A stretch of 64,000 nucleotides of DNA from Ralstonia pickettii (lineage in GTDB: Bacteria; Pseudomonadota; Gammaproteobacteria; Burkholderiales; Burkholderiaceae): contig NZ_JFZG01000003.1 of NCBI RefSeq assembly GCF_000607165.1, positions 372,001 to 436,000 on the forward strand, read 5' to 3'. The notes under the pieces were generated by a model. The model made no database searches and was not told where the DNA came from. It saw only the letters and a program-made list of their open reading frames with translations. Every line of letters starts with the position of its first letter. Position 1 is the stretch's first letter. Shown here piece by piece: positions 35,374-44,647 of the stretch. The position numbers were made by a program, and so were the translations under genes.

Positions 35374-36792
35374 TCAGGCCGGAACTGCCCGGGCAGCCTG
35401 CGCCAGTTCCAGCGCGAGCCTCCGGTGAACCGTGAGATGGGCGTCGAGCTCAAGCGTGGTCAGGCGGCCGTCTTCGATGACCACACGCCCGTTGATCACG
35501 CTGTGCGCCACATTGGATGGGGCGCAGAACACCAGCGCCGCGACCGGGTCGTGGTCGGCGCCGGCAAAACCGACTTGGTGACGATCGAAGCTGACAAAGT
35601 CGGCCGACATACCGGGGGCGAGCGCGCCGATGTCGTCGCGGTTGAGCACGCGTGCGCCGCCAAGCGTGGCGATCTCCAGCGCCTCGCGCGCGCTCATCGC
35701 GGCGGGGCCAAAGCCGACACGCGCGAGCAGCATGGCCTGGCGTGTTTCGCCGAGCATGTGCGCTCCATCGTTCGATGCACTGCCATCCACGCCCAGGCCG
35801 ACCGGCACGCCGGCATCGCGCATGGTGCGAATGGGGGCGATGCCCGAAGCCAGCCGCATGTTCGAGCACGGGCAATGCGCGACGCCGGTGCCGGTGCGAG
35901 CGAATACGTCGATGCCGTGCGCGTCGAGCTTCACGCAGTGCGCATGCCAGACGTCGCGGCCGACCCAGCCGAGGTCTTCCGCGTACTCGGCCGGCGTCAT
36001 GCCGAACTTCTCGCGCGAATATGCGATGTCGTTGTCGTTCTCAGCCAGGTGGGTGTGCATCGACACGCCGTAGCTGCGTGCGAGCTTGGCCGATTCGCGC
36101 ATCAGGTCGCGCGAGACGGAGAAAGGTGAGCACGGTGCCACCACCACACGCAACATCGAATGGCGATCGGCGTTGTGCCAGGTTTCGATCAGGCGCTGCG
36201 TTTCCTTCAGGATGGCCTCTTCGCCTTCGACCACGCGGTCCGGCGGCAAGCCGCCCTGGCTGCGGCCGACGCTCATGCTGCCGCGGGCTGCGTGAAAGCG
36301 CATGCCGATCTGTTGCGCGGCTTCGATCGAATCATCCAGCCGACTGCCGTTCGGATACAGATACAGATGGTCGCTGGAGGTCGTGCAACCCGAGAGCAGC
36401 AGTTCCGCCATCGCCGTGAGTGTGGACACACGCACCATCTCGGGCGTGAGGCCTGCCCATACCGGATACAGGTTCGTCAGCCAGCCGAACAGTTCCGCGT
36501 CCTGCGCGGCGGGAAGGGCGCGCGTCAGGCTCTGATACATGTGATGGTGCGTGTTGACGAAGCCCGGTGTGACCACGTGGTCGCGCAACTCCATCACGCG
36601 CACGTTGGGCTGACCGATGGCCTCGCGATACTGCGACGGCAGATCCGCCGTGGCGCCGACCCATTCGATCACGCCACCGCGCGCAACCAGGGCGCCGTCC
36701 GGGATCTCGCGGCGTTGCGCATCCATGGTGACCAGCACGTCGGCATGACGGGCGATCAGAAGCGGGTCGTTGTGCGCGACAGTGGCGTTCAT
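35374..36792 (-). CDS. 8-oxoguanine deaminase-like amidohydrolase
   Basis: A 472-residue amidohydrolase of the cytosine-deaminase-like superfamily. VTPGFVNTHHHMYQSLTRALP holds the metal-binding HxH, with THLAENDNDI, HAHCVK and GLGVDGSASNDGAHM supplying the other ligands. The pattern LPP..V and CPCSNMRLASGIAP resembles characterised 8-oxoguanine deaminases rather than TrzN/AtzB. The context fits a purine role: it lies between puuE and an NCS2 permease, four bases from the permease. Oxidation of guanine followed by deamination feeds urate. Confidence 0.82.
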   Translation of the reverse strand: MNATVAHNDPLLIARHADVLVTMDAQRREIPDGALVARGGVIEWVGATADLPSQYREAIGQPNVRVMELRDHVVTPGFVNTHHHMYQSLTRALPAAQDAELFGWLTNLYPVWAGLTPEMVRVSTLTAMAELLLSGCTTSSDHLYLYPNGSRLDDSIEAAQQIGMRFHAARGSMSVGRSQGGLPPDRVVEGEEAILKETQRLIETWHNADRHSMLRVVVAPCSPFSVSRDLMRESAKLARSYGVSMHTHLAENDNDIAYSREKFGMTPAEYAEDLGWVGRDVWHAHCVKLDAHGIDVFARTGTGVAHCPCSNMRLASGIAPIRTMRDAGVPVGLGVDGSASNDGAHMLGETRQAMLLARVGFGPAAMSAREALEIATLGGARVLNRDDIGALAPGMSADFVSFDRHQVGFAGADHDPVAALVFCAPSNVAHSVINGRVVIEDGRLTTLELDAHLTVHRRLALELAQAARAVPA

Positions 36793-36796
36793 GCAA

Positions 36797-38206
36797 TTAC
36801 TCCGTGCCGTGGGTGTTGGCAGCAGCGTCGCGCATTGCGTGCTCCGCCGACTGCATGCCGTTGTAGTAAAGGTTCAGGATGACCGCGACCAGCGTGCCGA
36901 GCACGATGCCGCTGTGCGTGACCGGCTCCAGCCAATGCGGCAGGTACTGGAAGAAGGTCGGTGCCAACGTCGGGATCATGCCGAAGCCGATCGAGATCGC
37001 CACGATGAACAGGTTGTGGCGGTACTTGTTGAAATCGATCGAACCGAGAATGCGCACGCCCGTGGCGGCCACCATGCCGAACATCACGATGCCCGCGCCA
37101 CCGAGTACGAACGAGGGCACAGACGCCACGATGTGCGCCATCTTCGGGAACAGGCCCATCGCGATCAGGATCAGGCCGCCCATGGCTGCCACGAAGCGCG
37201 AACGCACACCCGTGACCGTCACCAGCCCCACGTTCTGCGAGAACGAGGTGTACGGGAACGTGTTGAACAGGCCGCCGATCACGGTGCCCAGACCGTCGGC
37301 GCGCAGGCCGCGGGTGAGGTCATCGGTGGAGAGCTTCTTGCCGGTGATTTCCGCCAGCGCGAGGAACATGCCGGTCGATTCCACCAGCGTGATCAGCATC
37401 ACGATGCACATCGAAGCGATGGCGCCGAAGTGGAAGGTGGGCATGCCGAAATGCAGCGGCGTGATCACGGCCACCCAGTTGGCCTCTGTGATGCCGGCAA
37501 AGCTGACCTTGCCGAACGCCATGGCGATGAACGTGCCGATCACGATGCCCAGCAGCACGGCGATGTTGCCGATCAGGCCACGGCCGTACTTCGTCAGCAA
37601 CAGGATGATGACGAGCACTGCCAGTGCAATGCCCAGGCCGCTCAGATCACCGTAGGCCGGGTTGGGCACGGTCTTGAGCACGCCGTCGACCATGGCCTTC
37701 ATGGTCGGCTGGCCGCCAGCAGCCCAGTTGATCCCCACGCCCATCAGCGACATGCCGATCAGCGTGATGACGGTGCCCGTCACGACCGGCGGGAAGAGCC
37801 CAAGCACCCGCCCCATGAGCGGCGCGACGATGATGCCGAACAACCCCGCCGCAATCACCGCGCCGTAGATGCCCAGCAGGCCGATGCTGGGGTCTGTGCC
37901 GATGGCGATCATCGGCCCCACCGAAGCGAAGGTCACGCCCATCATGACCGGCATGCGAATACCGAACTTCCACACACCGAAGGCCTGGATGAGTGTGGCA
38001 AGGCCGGCGGCAAAAAGATCTGCGTTGATCAGGAAAGCGAGCTGTTCCTTGGGCAGATGCAGTGCACCGCCCACAATTAAAGGCACTGCCACGGTGCCTG
38101 CATACATCACCAATACATGTTGAAGGCCCAATGCGAGCAGGCGTCCGTACGCCACGCGCTCATTGGTCAGGTCCGCCGTGGGGGCGGCGATGGTGCTGCT
38201 TGCCAT
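36797..38206 (-). CDS. NCS2 family purine (xanthine/urate) permease
   Basis: A 469-residue nucleobase-cation symporter with about 14 hydrophobic segments. Family motifs include GLQHVLVMYAG near the N-terminus, NTFPYTSFSQNVGLVTVTGVRSR and the LITLVESTGMFLAL substrate segment. It is most like the XanQ/UacT branch, so xanthine or urate are the likely cargo; the exact substrate is inferred. AAGGAGA precedes ATG 38206. It is followed by the 8-oxoguanine deaminase gene. Confidence 0.9.
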   Translation of the reverse strand: MASSTIAAPTADLTNERVAYGRLLALGLQHVLVMYAGTVAVPLIVGGALHLPKEQLAFLINADLFAAGLATLIQAFGVWKFGIRMPVMMGVTFASVGPMIAIGTDPSIGLLGIYGAVIAAGLFGIIVAPLMGRVLGLFPPVVTGTVITLIGMSLMGVGINWAAGGQPTMKAMVDGVLKTVPNPAYGDLSGLGIALAVLVIILLLTKYGRGLIGNIAVLLGIVIGTFIAMAFGKVSFAGITEANWVAVITPLHFGMPTFHFGAIASMCIVMLITLVESTGMFLALAEITGKKLSTDDLTRGLRADGLGTVIGGLFNTFPYTSFSQNVGLVTVTGVRSRFVAAMGGLILIAMGLFPKMAHIVASVPSFVLGGAGIVMFGMVAATGVRILGSIDFNKYRHNLFIVAISIGFGMIPTLAPTFFQYLPHWLEPVTHSGIVLGTLVAVILNLYYNGMQSAEHAMRDAAANTHGTE

Positions 38207-38420
38207 AAAGGTCTCCTTTGGGTGGTAAGCCGGACGGCGTCCAGCTTTGAGCCTGCCCACGTTCCTGCTGCGTGCTTCGGGCTTGCCTGGTGACACTCGC
38301 CGTACTCGTGCAGGGCTGTGTTTCCGGGGCCAACCTTGGGCTGATTGCTGCGGATCGTGAACAGGTTCTTGGGCGGCCGGCCTCTGTCGTGCCGGCTCGC
38401 CCTATACAGCTAAACCGGTC

Positions 38421-39179
38421 CTAGACTTTGTCCTTCCCGCCGCGCGGGCCCAATACCGAACGCAGATCGAAATCAGCGGGCGCTTCGGGGCGCACGCGAT
38501 CGGCGCAACATTGCAAGTGCTGGGCCATGTGGGCCTGTGCAGTGCTGGCGTCGCCACGCTCCAGGGCATTGAGGATGTCGAGGTGTTCGTCGAACGAGCA
38601 GGCGTTGTTGCCCGGGGCCTCGACGCTGGCGATCATCAGCGTGGTGCGCGACACCAGCCGGCGCATCATTTCGACCACCAGCGGGTTGCCCGACTGCTCG
38701 GCCAGCGCCACGTGAAACTCTGCAGACAGGCGAATCCAGCGAGGACGATCGTGCGTAACAAACGCCTGGCGTTCCTGCTTGACGAGTTCCATCAGGGGTG
38801 CGATGGCCGCCTTGGGGTTGCTGCTATGGCCAACCTTGTCGAGCACCGCGCGCTCCAGGATCTGGCGCAGCTCGAACATGGCATGGGCTTCGTCAATGGA
38901 GGGCGCCGCGATGAACGCGCCGCGGTTCGGCTCCAGGTCGACCAGACCGTCGGCGGCCAGTTGGGAGAAGACCTTGCGCACCGTATGACGGGCGGTGGCA
39001 TAGATTTCGCAAAGCGCATGCTCCGTCAGCTTCGTGCGCGGGGGCAGGCGGTGTTCCATGATCGCGTCGTAGATCTCGTGATACATCCGTTCTTCGACCG
39101 ACATGCGTGTTGCCCCCGATGTCTTGGCGCCCGACTTCGACGCCACTTCCGTGGAGACCAGCTTGAGATTCTTGGACAT
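38421..39179 (-). CDS. GntR family regulator, FCD type
   Basis: A 252-residue FadR-type regulator: winged helix (residues ~25-95, EERMYHEIYDAIMEHRLPPRTKLTEHAL, with the recognition part ARHTVRKVFSQLAADGLVDL) and an FCD ligand-binding domain (ILERAVLDKV, WIRLSAEFHVALAEQSGNPLVVEMMRRL, DEHLDILNALERGD). It stands at the divergent boundary facing hiuH-puuD, next to the purine permease, so it is the likely repressor of the cluster. Start 39179 is favoured by AGGCAGG upstream. Confidence 0.9.
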   Translation of the reverse strand: MSKNLKLVSTEVASKSGAKTSGATRMSVEERMYHEIYDAIMEHRLPPRTKLTEHALCEIYATARHTVRKVFSQLAADGLVDLEPNRGAFIAAPSIDEAHAMFELRQILERAVLDKVGHSSNPKAAIAPLMELVKQERQAFVTHDRPRWIRLSAEFHVALAEQSGNPLVVEMMRRLVSRTTLMIASVEAPGNNACSFDEHLDILNALERGDASTAQAHMAQHLQCCADRVRPEAPADFDLRSVLGPRGGKDKV

Positions 39180-39230
39180 GGCAGACCTGCCTTTCATTAG
39201 TGCGCCGCGGCATAGACCACTGCGAAAACC

Positions 39231-39270
39231 TGTTGACAATTATTCATAGCCGCCTTCAATATTGTCAACA
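39231..39270. promoter_or_regulatory. Candidate GntR operator: inverted TGTTGACAAT/ATTGTCAACA
   Basis: Two exact 10-base complementary arms separated by 20 bases lie 52 bases upstream of the gntR start. Each arm also contains an 8-base half-palindrome fitting TGTYRACA. I see nothing else recognisable in the rest of the 377-base gap before hiuH. Confidence 0.55.
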
Positions 39271-39556
39271 AAATGCGTTCGGGAATCCGACAAACTAGGG
39301 AAATCCCTGTTTCGAGCCAGGTCTAGGGACACGGCAGAGATAAGGCGTCGGACCCAGAACGAGCGACGGCTTTGCCGGTTTGGCATGCTCCTCCCCACAT
39401 GGGTGGCAGGCGTAAACCGGCTGGACGCGCGCCGGGATGCGTGCATAGCACGTACCGAGCGGGCCCCGACGCCAGCCCTTGCCACACAAGGGTCTGGCGC
39501 GAGGTGCAAGTGGAGGCAGCGGCGCTTCTGAAAATTCAAACTACAGAGGAAGACAA

Positions 39557-39910
39557 ATGGGACGCTTGACCACCCATGTGCTCGACACCGCCGCAGGCAC
39601 GCCAGGTCAAAACCTGGCGATTGCACTGTTCAAAATTGTCGACAATCAGCGGCAACCGATCAAATCGGTCCGCACCAATCATGATGGCCGTTGCGATGCG
39701 CCGCTGCTCGAAGGCGACGCGCTGCAGGCTGGCGTGTATGAACTGGACTTCGGCGTGGGCGAGTACTACCGCGCCGCCGGCGTCAAACTCCCCGAGCCCG
39801 CGTTCCTGGACGTGGTGACGCTGCGCTTTGGCGTGGCCGATACCAGCGCGCACTACCACGTGCCGCTGCTGGTGTCGCCGTGGTCGTATTCGACCTATCG
39901 CGGCAGCTAA
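39557..39910 (+). CDS. hiuH: 5-hydroxyisourate hydrolase (transthyretin-like)
   Basis: A 117-residue transthyretin-related protein that opens 5-hydroxyisourate to OHCU. The N-terminal THVLDTAAG, the YRAAG.K.PEP region and the C-terminal signature SPWSYSTYRGS are diagnostic. GAGGAAG precedes ATG 39557. It is immediately followed by the urate hydroxylase gene. Confidence 0.95.
   Translation: MGRLTTHVLDTAAGTPGQNLAIALFKIVDNQRQPIKSVRTNHDGRCDAPLLEGDALQAGVYELDFGVGEYYRAAGVKLPEPAFLDVVTLRFGVADTSAHYHVPLLVSPWSYSTYRGS
39635..39646. promoter_or_regulatory. Palindrome ATTGTCGACAAT inside hiuH
   Basis: A 12-bp perfect palindrome within the early hiuH coding sequence that fits the TGTYRACA core of the intergenic candidate sites. 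It may be a third binding site or chance. Confidence 0.35.
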
Positions 39911-39927
39911 CAGGGCAGGGAGTCATC

Positions 39928-41172
39928 ATGGAAGGCTATATCCTCGACTGGGCCAACTTGCTCTTGCGTTGGCTGCACGTGATCGTCGCGATCGCGTGGA
40001 TCGGTTCGTCGTTCTACTTCGTCTGGCTCGATAACAGCCTGACCAAGCCCATCGCACCGGATCTGAAGGACAAGGGGGTCGACGGTGAACTGTGGGCCGT
40101 GCACGGCGGCGGGTTCTACAACCCGCAGAAGTACCTGCTGGCACCGAAGCAACTGCCCGACCATCTGCACTGGTTCTACTGGGAGTCGTACTCGACCTGG
40201 ATGTCGGGCTTCGCCCTGTTGACGGTGGTGTACTTGTTCAACGCCAACGTCTACATGATCGATCGCAGCGTGTTCGACATGACGGCGACAACGGCCGTGC
40301 TGCTGGCGCTGGGTTTCCTGGTGGTCGGCTGGCTGGTGTACGACACGATCTGCCGCGTGTTCGGCAAGAACGACCGCGTGGTGGGCATTCTGGTGGCCAT
40401 CTATGTGGTGATCGCGGCGTTTGCGGCGTGCCACCTGTTCTCGGGCCGTGCAGCGTTCCTGCTGATCGGCGCGATGATCGCGACCATCATGAGCGCCAAC
40501 GTGTTCTTCTGGATCATCCCGGGGCAACGCAAGGTGGTCGCTTCGCTCAAGGCTGGCGAGAAACCGGACCCGATCCACGGCAAGCGCGGCAAGCAGCGCA
40601 GCGTGCACAACACGTACTTCACGCTGCCCGTGCTGTTCGCGATGCTGTCGAACCACTACAGCATGACGTACGCCGCCAAGTACAACTGGGCTGTGCTGGT
40701 CCTGATCATGCTGGCTGGCGTGCTGATCCGTCAGTTCTTCATCCTGAAGCACAAGGGCGTGATCAACTGGGGCTATCCGGCAGCAGGCGTAGCGGTGCTG
40801 GTGGGTGTGGCGGTTTGGCTGGCTCCGGTGCCCCGTCCGGCCGTTGCGGCCACGGAAAGCGCTCCGGCCGCAACGGCGCAAGGCGTTGCGGTTGCTGCCA
40901 CCGCGGCATCCGGCGGCTCTGACTTCGCCAAAGTACAGGCAGTCGTTACCGCACGGTGCTACCAATGTCACTCGGCTCATCCTACCCTGATGCCTTCGCC
41001 GGCTAAGGGCGTGTTGCTCGATACGCCGGAAGAACTGGGCAAGCATGCGCAGCTCGTCTACCAGCAGGTCGTGCAGCAGAAGCTGATGCCGCTGGGCAAT
41101 GTGACGCAGATCACCGACGACGAGCGCACGATTATCGCCAAGTGGTTCGAAGGCGGCGCCAAGACGAACTGA
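39928..41172 (+). CDS. puuD: Urate hydroxylase PuuD (membrane urate oxidase)
   Basis: A 414-residue membrane protein. The first ~300 residues have about eight hydrophobic helices and the DUF989 features typical of PuuD, and a C-terminal cytochrome c domain carries the haem motif CYQCHSAHP. The family oxidises urate to 5-hydroxyisourate and passes electrons to the respiratory chain, making no H2O2 of its own, unlike uricase. It lies directly after hiuH, forming consecutive steps. An intrinsic terminator follows. Confidence 0.93.
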   Translation: MEGYILDWANLLLRWLHVIVAIAWIGSSFYFVWLDNSLTKPIAPDLKDKGVDGELWAVHGGGFYNPQKYLLAPKQLPDHLHWFYWESYSTWMSGFALLTVVYLFNANVYMIDRSVFDMTATTAVLLALGFLVVGWLVYDTICRVFGKNDRVVGILVAIYVVIAAFAACHLFSGRAAFLLIGAMIATIMSANVFFWIIPGQRKVVASLKAGEKPDPIHGKRGKQRSVHNTYFTLPVLFAMLSNHYSMTYAAKYNWAVLVLIMLAGVLIRQFFILKHKGVINWGYPAAGVAVLVGVAVWLAPVPRPAVAATESAPAATAQGVAVAATAASGGSDFAKVQAVVTARCYQCHSAHPTLMPSPAKGVLLDTPEELGKHAQLVYQQVVQQKLMPLGNVTQITDDERTIIAKWFEGGAKTN

Positions 41173-41253
41173 GGCGCACGCTGATCAACAACAGAAAGGT
41201 TTATCGGAGCATGCCATTCGTTCCCTAGCGGGTGGCATGACCGGTGAGGGTTG

Positions 41254-41279
41254 AACGGGGCTACGGCCCCGTTTTTTTT
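41254..41279 (+). terminator. Rho-independent terminator after puuD
   Basis: AACGGGGC/GCCCCGTT stem with a short loop and eight T ends the hiuH-puuD transcript, 80 bases after the stop. Confidence 0.88.
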
Positions 41280-41433
41280 GCTAAACATCAGCGGCGATGT
41301 GCTCCGCGTCGCCCGATTTCGGCTCGGTGATACAAGCCTTGGGGCGTTGGAGGGAGCACTGGCGGGCGCCCTCCAAGCGGGCTGCGAAGCGTAAGCAAGC
41401 TCTGAGCTGGCGCCAGAGCTCGATCTCTACGAC

Positions 41434-42006
41434 TTACTTCCCAACGCCGAGCAACGCCAGCACTCCCAGCACCAGGAAGATCAGCGCCGCAATCCGATGC
41501 ACCAGCGTGATCGGCATGCGCGCCGCAAACTTGTTGCCCATCAGCACAGCCGGTACGTTGGCCAGCATCATGCCGAATGTCGTGCCCGCGACCACCCACA
41601 CGATGTCGTGAAAGCGCGCGGCCAGGGCCACCGTGGCGATCTGCGTCTTGTCGCCCATTTCGGCAAAGAAGAACGCGACGATGGTCGTGCCGAAGATGCC
41701 CAGGCCACGCTGCGTGTCGCTGGGCGCTTCTTCTTCGTCCAGCTTGTCGGGAATCAGCATCCAGCCCGCCATGGCGATGAAGCCCACACCGAGGATCCAG
41801 CGCAGCACGTTTTCGCCCAGTACGTGCGTAATCCAACCGCCGACCGCGCCGGCAAAGGCATGGTTGACGAGCGTGGAGACGAAGATACCGAGGATGATCG
41901 GGACCGGCTTGCGGAAACGCGCAGCCAGCAAGATCGACAGCAATTGCGTCTTGTCGCCGATTTCAGCGAGCGCGACGATGCCGGTGGAGACGAGAAAGGC
42001 TTCCAT
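41434..42006 (-). CDS. UPF0016/TMEM165 family manganese exporter
   Basis: A 190-residue membrane protein with about six helices in two repeats. The signature E-x-G-D-K-(T/S) occurs in both, EIGDKTQ near residue 17 and EMGDKTQ near 115. Relatives (for example MneA) export Mn2+, and eukaryotic TMEM165 is a Ca/Mn transporter. The 229 bases upstream hold a yybP-ykoY manganese riboswitch, strong support for this role. No obvious ribosome site precedes ATG 42006. Confidence 0.9.
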   Translation of the reverse strand: MEAFLVSTGIVALAEIGDKTQLLSILLAARFRKPVPIILGIFVSTLVNHAFAGAVGGWITHVLGENVLRWILGVGFIAMAGWMLIPDKLDEEEAPSDTQRGLGIFGTTIVAFFFAEMGDKTQIATVALAARFHDIVWVVAGTTFGMMLANVPAVLMGNKFAARMPITLVHRIAALIFLVLGVLALLGVGK

Positions 42007-42035
42007 GTTGTTGTGGTGTCCGGGCCGTGTGCGAA

Positions 42036-42236
42036 CCAATGACGCGCCACTGCCGGCCCTGTCCGCAGTGGGTTGTCATCGGTCTCGCCAGGCGCGTCAC
42101 CGGGTGCCGGGGTGGCACCCTGAGTGCGGCTGACCACGCCATAACCGTCTGCCTGAGTCTTGGCGATCCTGGCGACGGTCAAGTCTGTTGACGTGGCCCC
42201 CGGGGTATCGACCCCGGGCGGCTACTCCCCAATGGA
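42036..42236 (-). ncRNA. yybP-ykoY manganese riboswitch
   Basis: The minus strand upstream of the manganese exporter gene carries the class's conserved core: GGGGAGTAGCC (42230-42220), CGTCAACA near 42193-42186 and GGCGAGACC (42089-42081), joined by stable helices. After it, GTCATCGG/CCAATGAC (42082-42036) and CCACTGC/GCAGTGG nest as an expression-platform hairpin that uses the CC of the conserved GAGACC. There is no U-tract, so it may act on translation or by an alternative structure. It is expected to raise exporter expression when Mn2+ binds. Confidence 0.87.
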
Positions 42237-42255
42237 AGCGAGGATTATAAGTGCA

Positions 42256-43590
42256 TCAGGCGTTGGCGCCAACTGCGAATTTGGCGGGCTCGCCTTGGAT
42301 GTAAGTGGCGGATACAGCACGGTCCTCACCCAGCAGCGCCAACGAAAACAGCAGCTCTTCCAGCGTTTCCGAGCGCGCATTGCGGCGTGCCAGCAGCGGC
42401 GTGGCCGCCGGGTCCAGGACGATGAAGTCGGCTTCCGCGCCCGGCACGAAGCTGCCGACGCGGTCTTCCCAGCCCAACGCTTCGGCGGCGCCGCGCGTGG
42501 CCAGGTAGAACATGCGCAGCGCAGTCAGGTGATAGCCGCCCATGCGCGCGACCTTGTGCGCCGTGCCCATCGTGCGCAGCATTGAGAACGAGCTGCCCCC
42601 GCCAACGTCAGTGGCCAGCGTCAGTGCCAGGCGGTGCGCGTCGTTCTTGTGGAAGTTGTACAGGCCGCTGCCCAGGAACAGGTTGGACGTGGGGCAGTGC
42701 GCCACGGCCGCGCCGGATTCGGCCATGCGCTGGCGGTCGCCGTCGTCCAGCCAGATGGCGTGTCCGTAAAAGGCGCCTTTGCGCAGCAGGCCGTAGCGGT
42801 CGTAGACGTCCAGGTAGCTGCGTGCGTTCGGGAACAGGTCAGCCACCCATTTCACTTCGTCGGGGTTTTCTGCGACGTGGGTCTGGATGAAGACGTCTTT
42901 GTATTGCTTGGCGAGTTCTGCGCAGGCTTGCAACTGCGCTTCGCTCGACGTGGGCGCAAAGCGCGGTGTGATGGCGTAGGCCAGACGATCCTTGCCGTGC
43001 CAGCGGGAGATCAGGTCAGCCGTGTCACGCGCGCCGGATTCAGCCGTGTCGCGCAGGTATTCCGGGCAGTTGCGGTCCATCATCACCTTGCCGGTGATCA
43101 TCCGCATGCCGCGTTGTTGAGCTTGCGTGAACAGCGTCTCGGCCGAGCTGCGATGCACGGTGCTCCACACCATCGCGCTGGTCGTGCCGTTGCGCAGTAG
43201 TTCGTCGAGGAAGAACGAAGCGACGCCGGCGGCGTACTCCTCGCTTTCGAAGCGGCGCTCTTCCGGGAAGGTGTACGTCTCCAGCCAGTGCAGCAGGCCC
43301 GGGGACGGCGACGCGATGATGTCCGTCTGCGGGAAGTGGATGTGCGTATCGATGAAGCCGGGCACGATCAGCTTGCCGCTGTAGTCGTGCAGTTGCGTGC
43401 CGGCGGGCAGGTTCTCGCGCAGTGCGGCGTAGTCGCCGGCCTGCACGACCTTGCCGCCCGCGACCACGAGCAGGCCGTCTTCCCAGTACTCATAAGCATC
43501 GCGCTCGCGATACTGCGGGTCGTGCAGGAAATGCAGCACGCGGCCGCGGTAAGCGTGAACGTTGTTGGAAGGCGGGGGCATCGTGGTCAT
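42256..43590 (-). CDS. guaD: Guanine deaminase
   Basis: A 444-residue amidohydrolase converting guanine to xanthine. Zinc-binding PGFIDTHIHFPQTDIIAS, QTHVAENPDEV and the C-terminal LATDVGGGSSFSMLRTMGTAHKV are characteristic of GuaD. ATG 43590 (MTTMPPPSNNV) is chosen; a second ATG nine bases on is possible. It is the last gene of the xdhABC-add-guaD run on the minus strand. Confidence 0.93.
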   Translation of the reverse strand: MTTMPPPSNNVHAYRGRVLHFLHDPQYRERDAYEYWEDGLLVVAGGKVVQAGDYAALRENLPAGTQLHDYSGKLIVPGFIDTHIHFPQTDIIASPSPGLLHWLETYTFPEERRFESEEYAAGVASFFLDELLRNGTTSAMVWSTVHRSSAETLFTQAQQRGMRMITGKVMMDRNCPEYLRDTAESGARDTADLISRWHGKDRLAYAITPRFAPTSSEAQLQACAELAKQYKDVFIQTHVAENPDEVKWVADLFPNARSYLDVYDRYGLLRKGAFYGHAIWLDDGDRQRMAESGAAVAHCPTSNLFLGSGLYNFHKNDAHRLALTLATDVGGGSSFSMLRTMGTAHKVARMGGYHLTALRMFYLATRGAAEALGWEDRVGSFVPGAEADFIVLDPAATPLLARRNARSETLEELLFSLALLGEDRAVSATYIQGEPAKFAVGANA

Positions 43591-43607
43591 CGTCGTCTCG
43601 TGGATTT

Positions 43608-44645
43608 TTAGTGTGTGGCTTTCCAGTGGTCGTCGACCTTGGCAAGCCACAGGGCTTTGTCCTGTTCGGGCAGGAAGGACGCCTCGAAGCTGTTGCGTGC
43701 GAGCGTGTGCGCATCGGCCGCAGACAGGTCGAGGGCGTTGAAGGTGGCGAGCCAGTTGGTGTTCATGTAGCCGCCAAAGTAGGCCGGATCATCGGAATGC
43801 AGCGTCACTGCGCAGCCCGCGGCCAGCAGTTGTTTGAGCGAGTGGTCGCGCAGGTCTGGATAGACCTTCAGTTTTTCGTTCGACAATGGGCAGACCGTCA
43901 GCGCGATACGTTCGGCGGCGAGGCGCTTGATGAGTGCGGCATCGTCGATGGCGCGTACGCCGTGGTCGATGCGCTCCACCTTCAGGATGTCCAGCGCATC
44001 GGTCACGTACTGTGCGGGGCCTTCCTCACCTGCGTGGGCCACCAGGTGCAGGCCGAGTTCCTTGCAGCGTGCGAACACGCGCACGAACTTCTCCGGTGGG
44101 TTGCCGCGCTCGGACGAATCCAGCCCCACGCCGATGATGCGGTTGGTCGGGTCCTGGATATAGGGCAGTGCCGCTTCGAGCGTGTCGAATGCGTCTGCCT
44201 CGCTCAGATGGCGCAGGAAGCAGAGGATCAGCGCGCTGGAAAAACCATGCTCGCGCTCGGCGTCGTCCAGAGCGCGGACGATGCCGTGAATGACCACATG
44301 CATGGGCACGTTGCGCGCGGTATGCGTCTGTGGGTCGAAGAAGATTTCGGCGTGGTGGACGTTGTCGGCAAGCGCGCGCGCGACATAAGCGGCCGTCATG
44401 TCGTAGAAATCCTGCTCGGTGAGCAGCACGCTGGCGCCCGCGTAATACAGGTCGAGAAACGATTGCAGATCGTCGAAGGCGTAGGCGGCACGTACTTCTT
44501 CCACCGACGCATACGGCAGCTTCACGCCGTTGCGCTCGGCCAGCGCGAACATCAGTTCGGGCTCGAGCGAGCCTTCGATGTGGATGTGCAGTTCGGCTTT
44601 CGGGCTGGTGGCGATGCGCTCTGCAAGGGCGGGGGAGATCGGCAT
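43608..44645 (-). CDS. add: Adenosine/adenine deaminase family enzyme
   Basis: A 345-residue metal-dependent deaminase. HIHIEGSLEPELMFALA near the start, AHAGEEGP, VERIDHGVRA and the C-terminal HSDDPAYFGGY carry the zinc ligands and active-site residues. The SDDPAYFGGY form is typical of adenine-specific (ADA type 2) deaminases rather than adenosine deaminase, where TDDP..F is usual. It lies two bases after xdhC, in the purine cluster. The substrate, adenine or adenosine, is not settled. Confidence 0.85.
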   Translation of the reverse strand: MPISPALAERIATSPKAELHIHIEGSLEPELMFALAERNGVKLPYASVEEVRAAYAFDDLQSFLDLYYAGASVLLTEQDFYDMTAAYVARALADNVHHAEIFFDPQTHTARNVPMHVVIHGIVRALDDAEREHGFSSALILCFLRHLSEADAFDTLEAALPYIQDPTNRIIGVGLDSSERGNPPEKFVRVFARCKELGLHLVAHAGEEGPAQYVTDALDILKVERIDHGVRAIDDAALIKRLAAERIALTVCPLSNEKLKVYPDLRDHSLKQLLAAGCAVTLHSDDPAYFGGYMNTNWLATFNALDLSAADAHTLARNSFEASFLPEQDKALWLAKVDDHWKATH

Positions 44646-44647
44646 GG

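Noticed and set aside
41393..41420. AGCTCTG...CAGAGCT inverted repeat near the exporter's 3' end
   Set aside because: No T-run or conserved context; too short to call a terminator.
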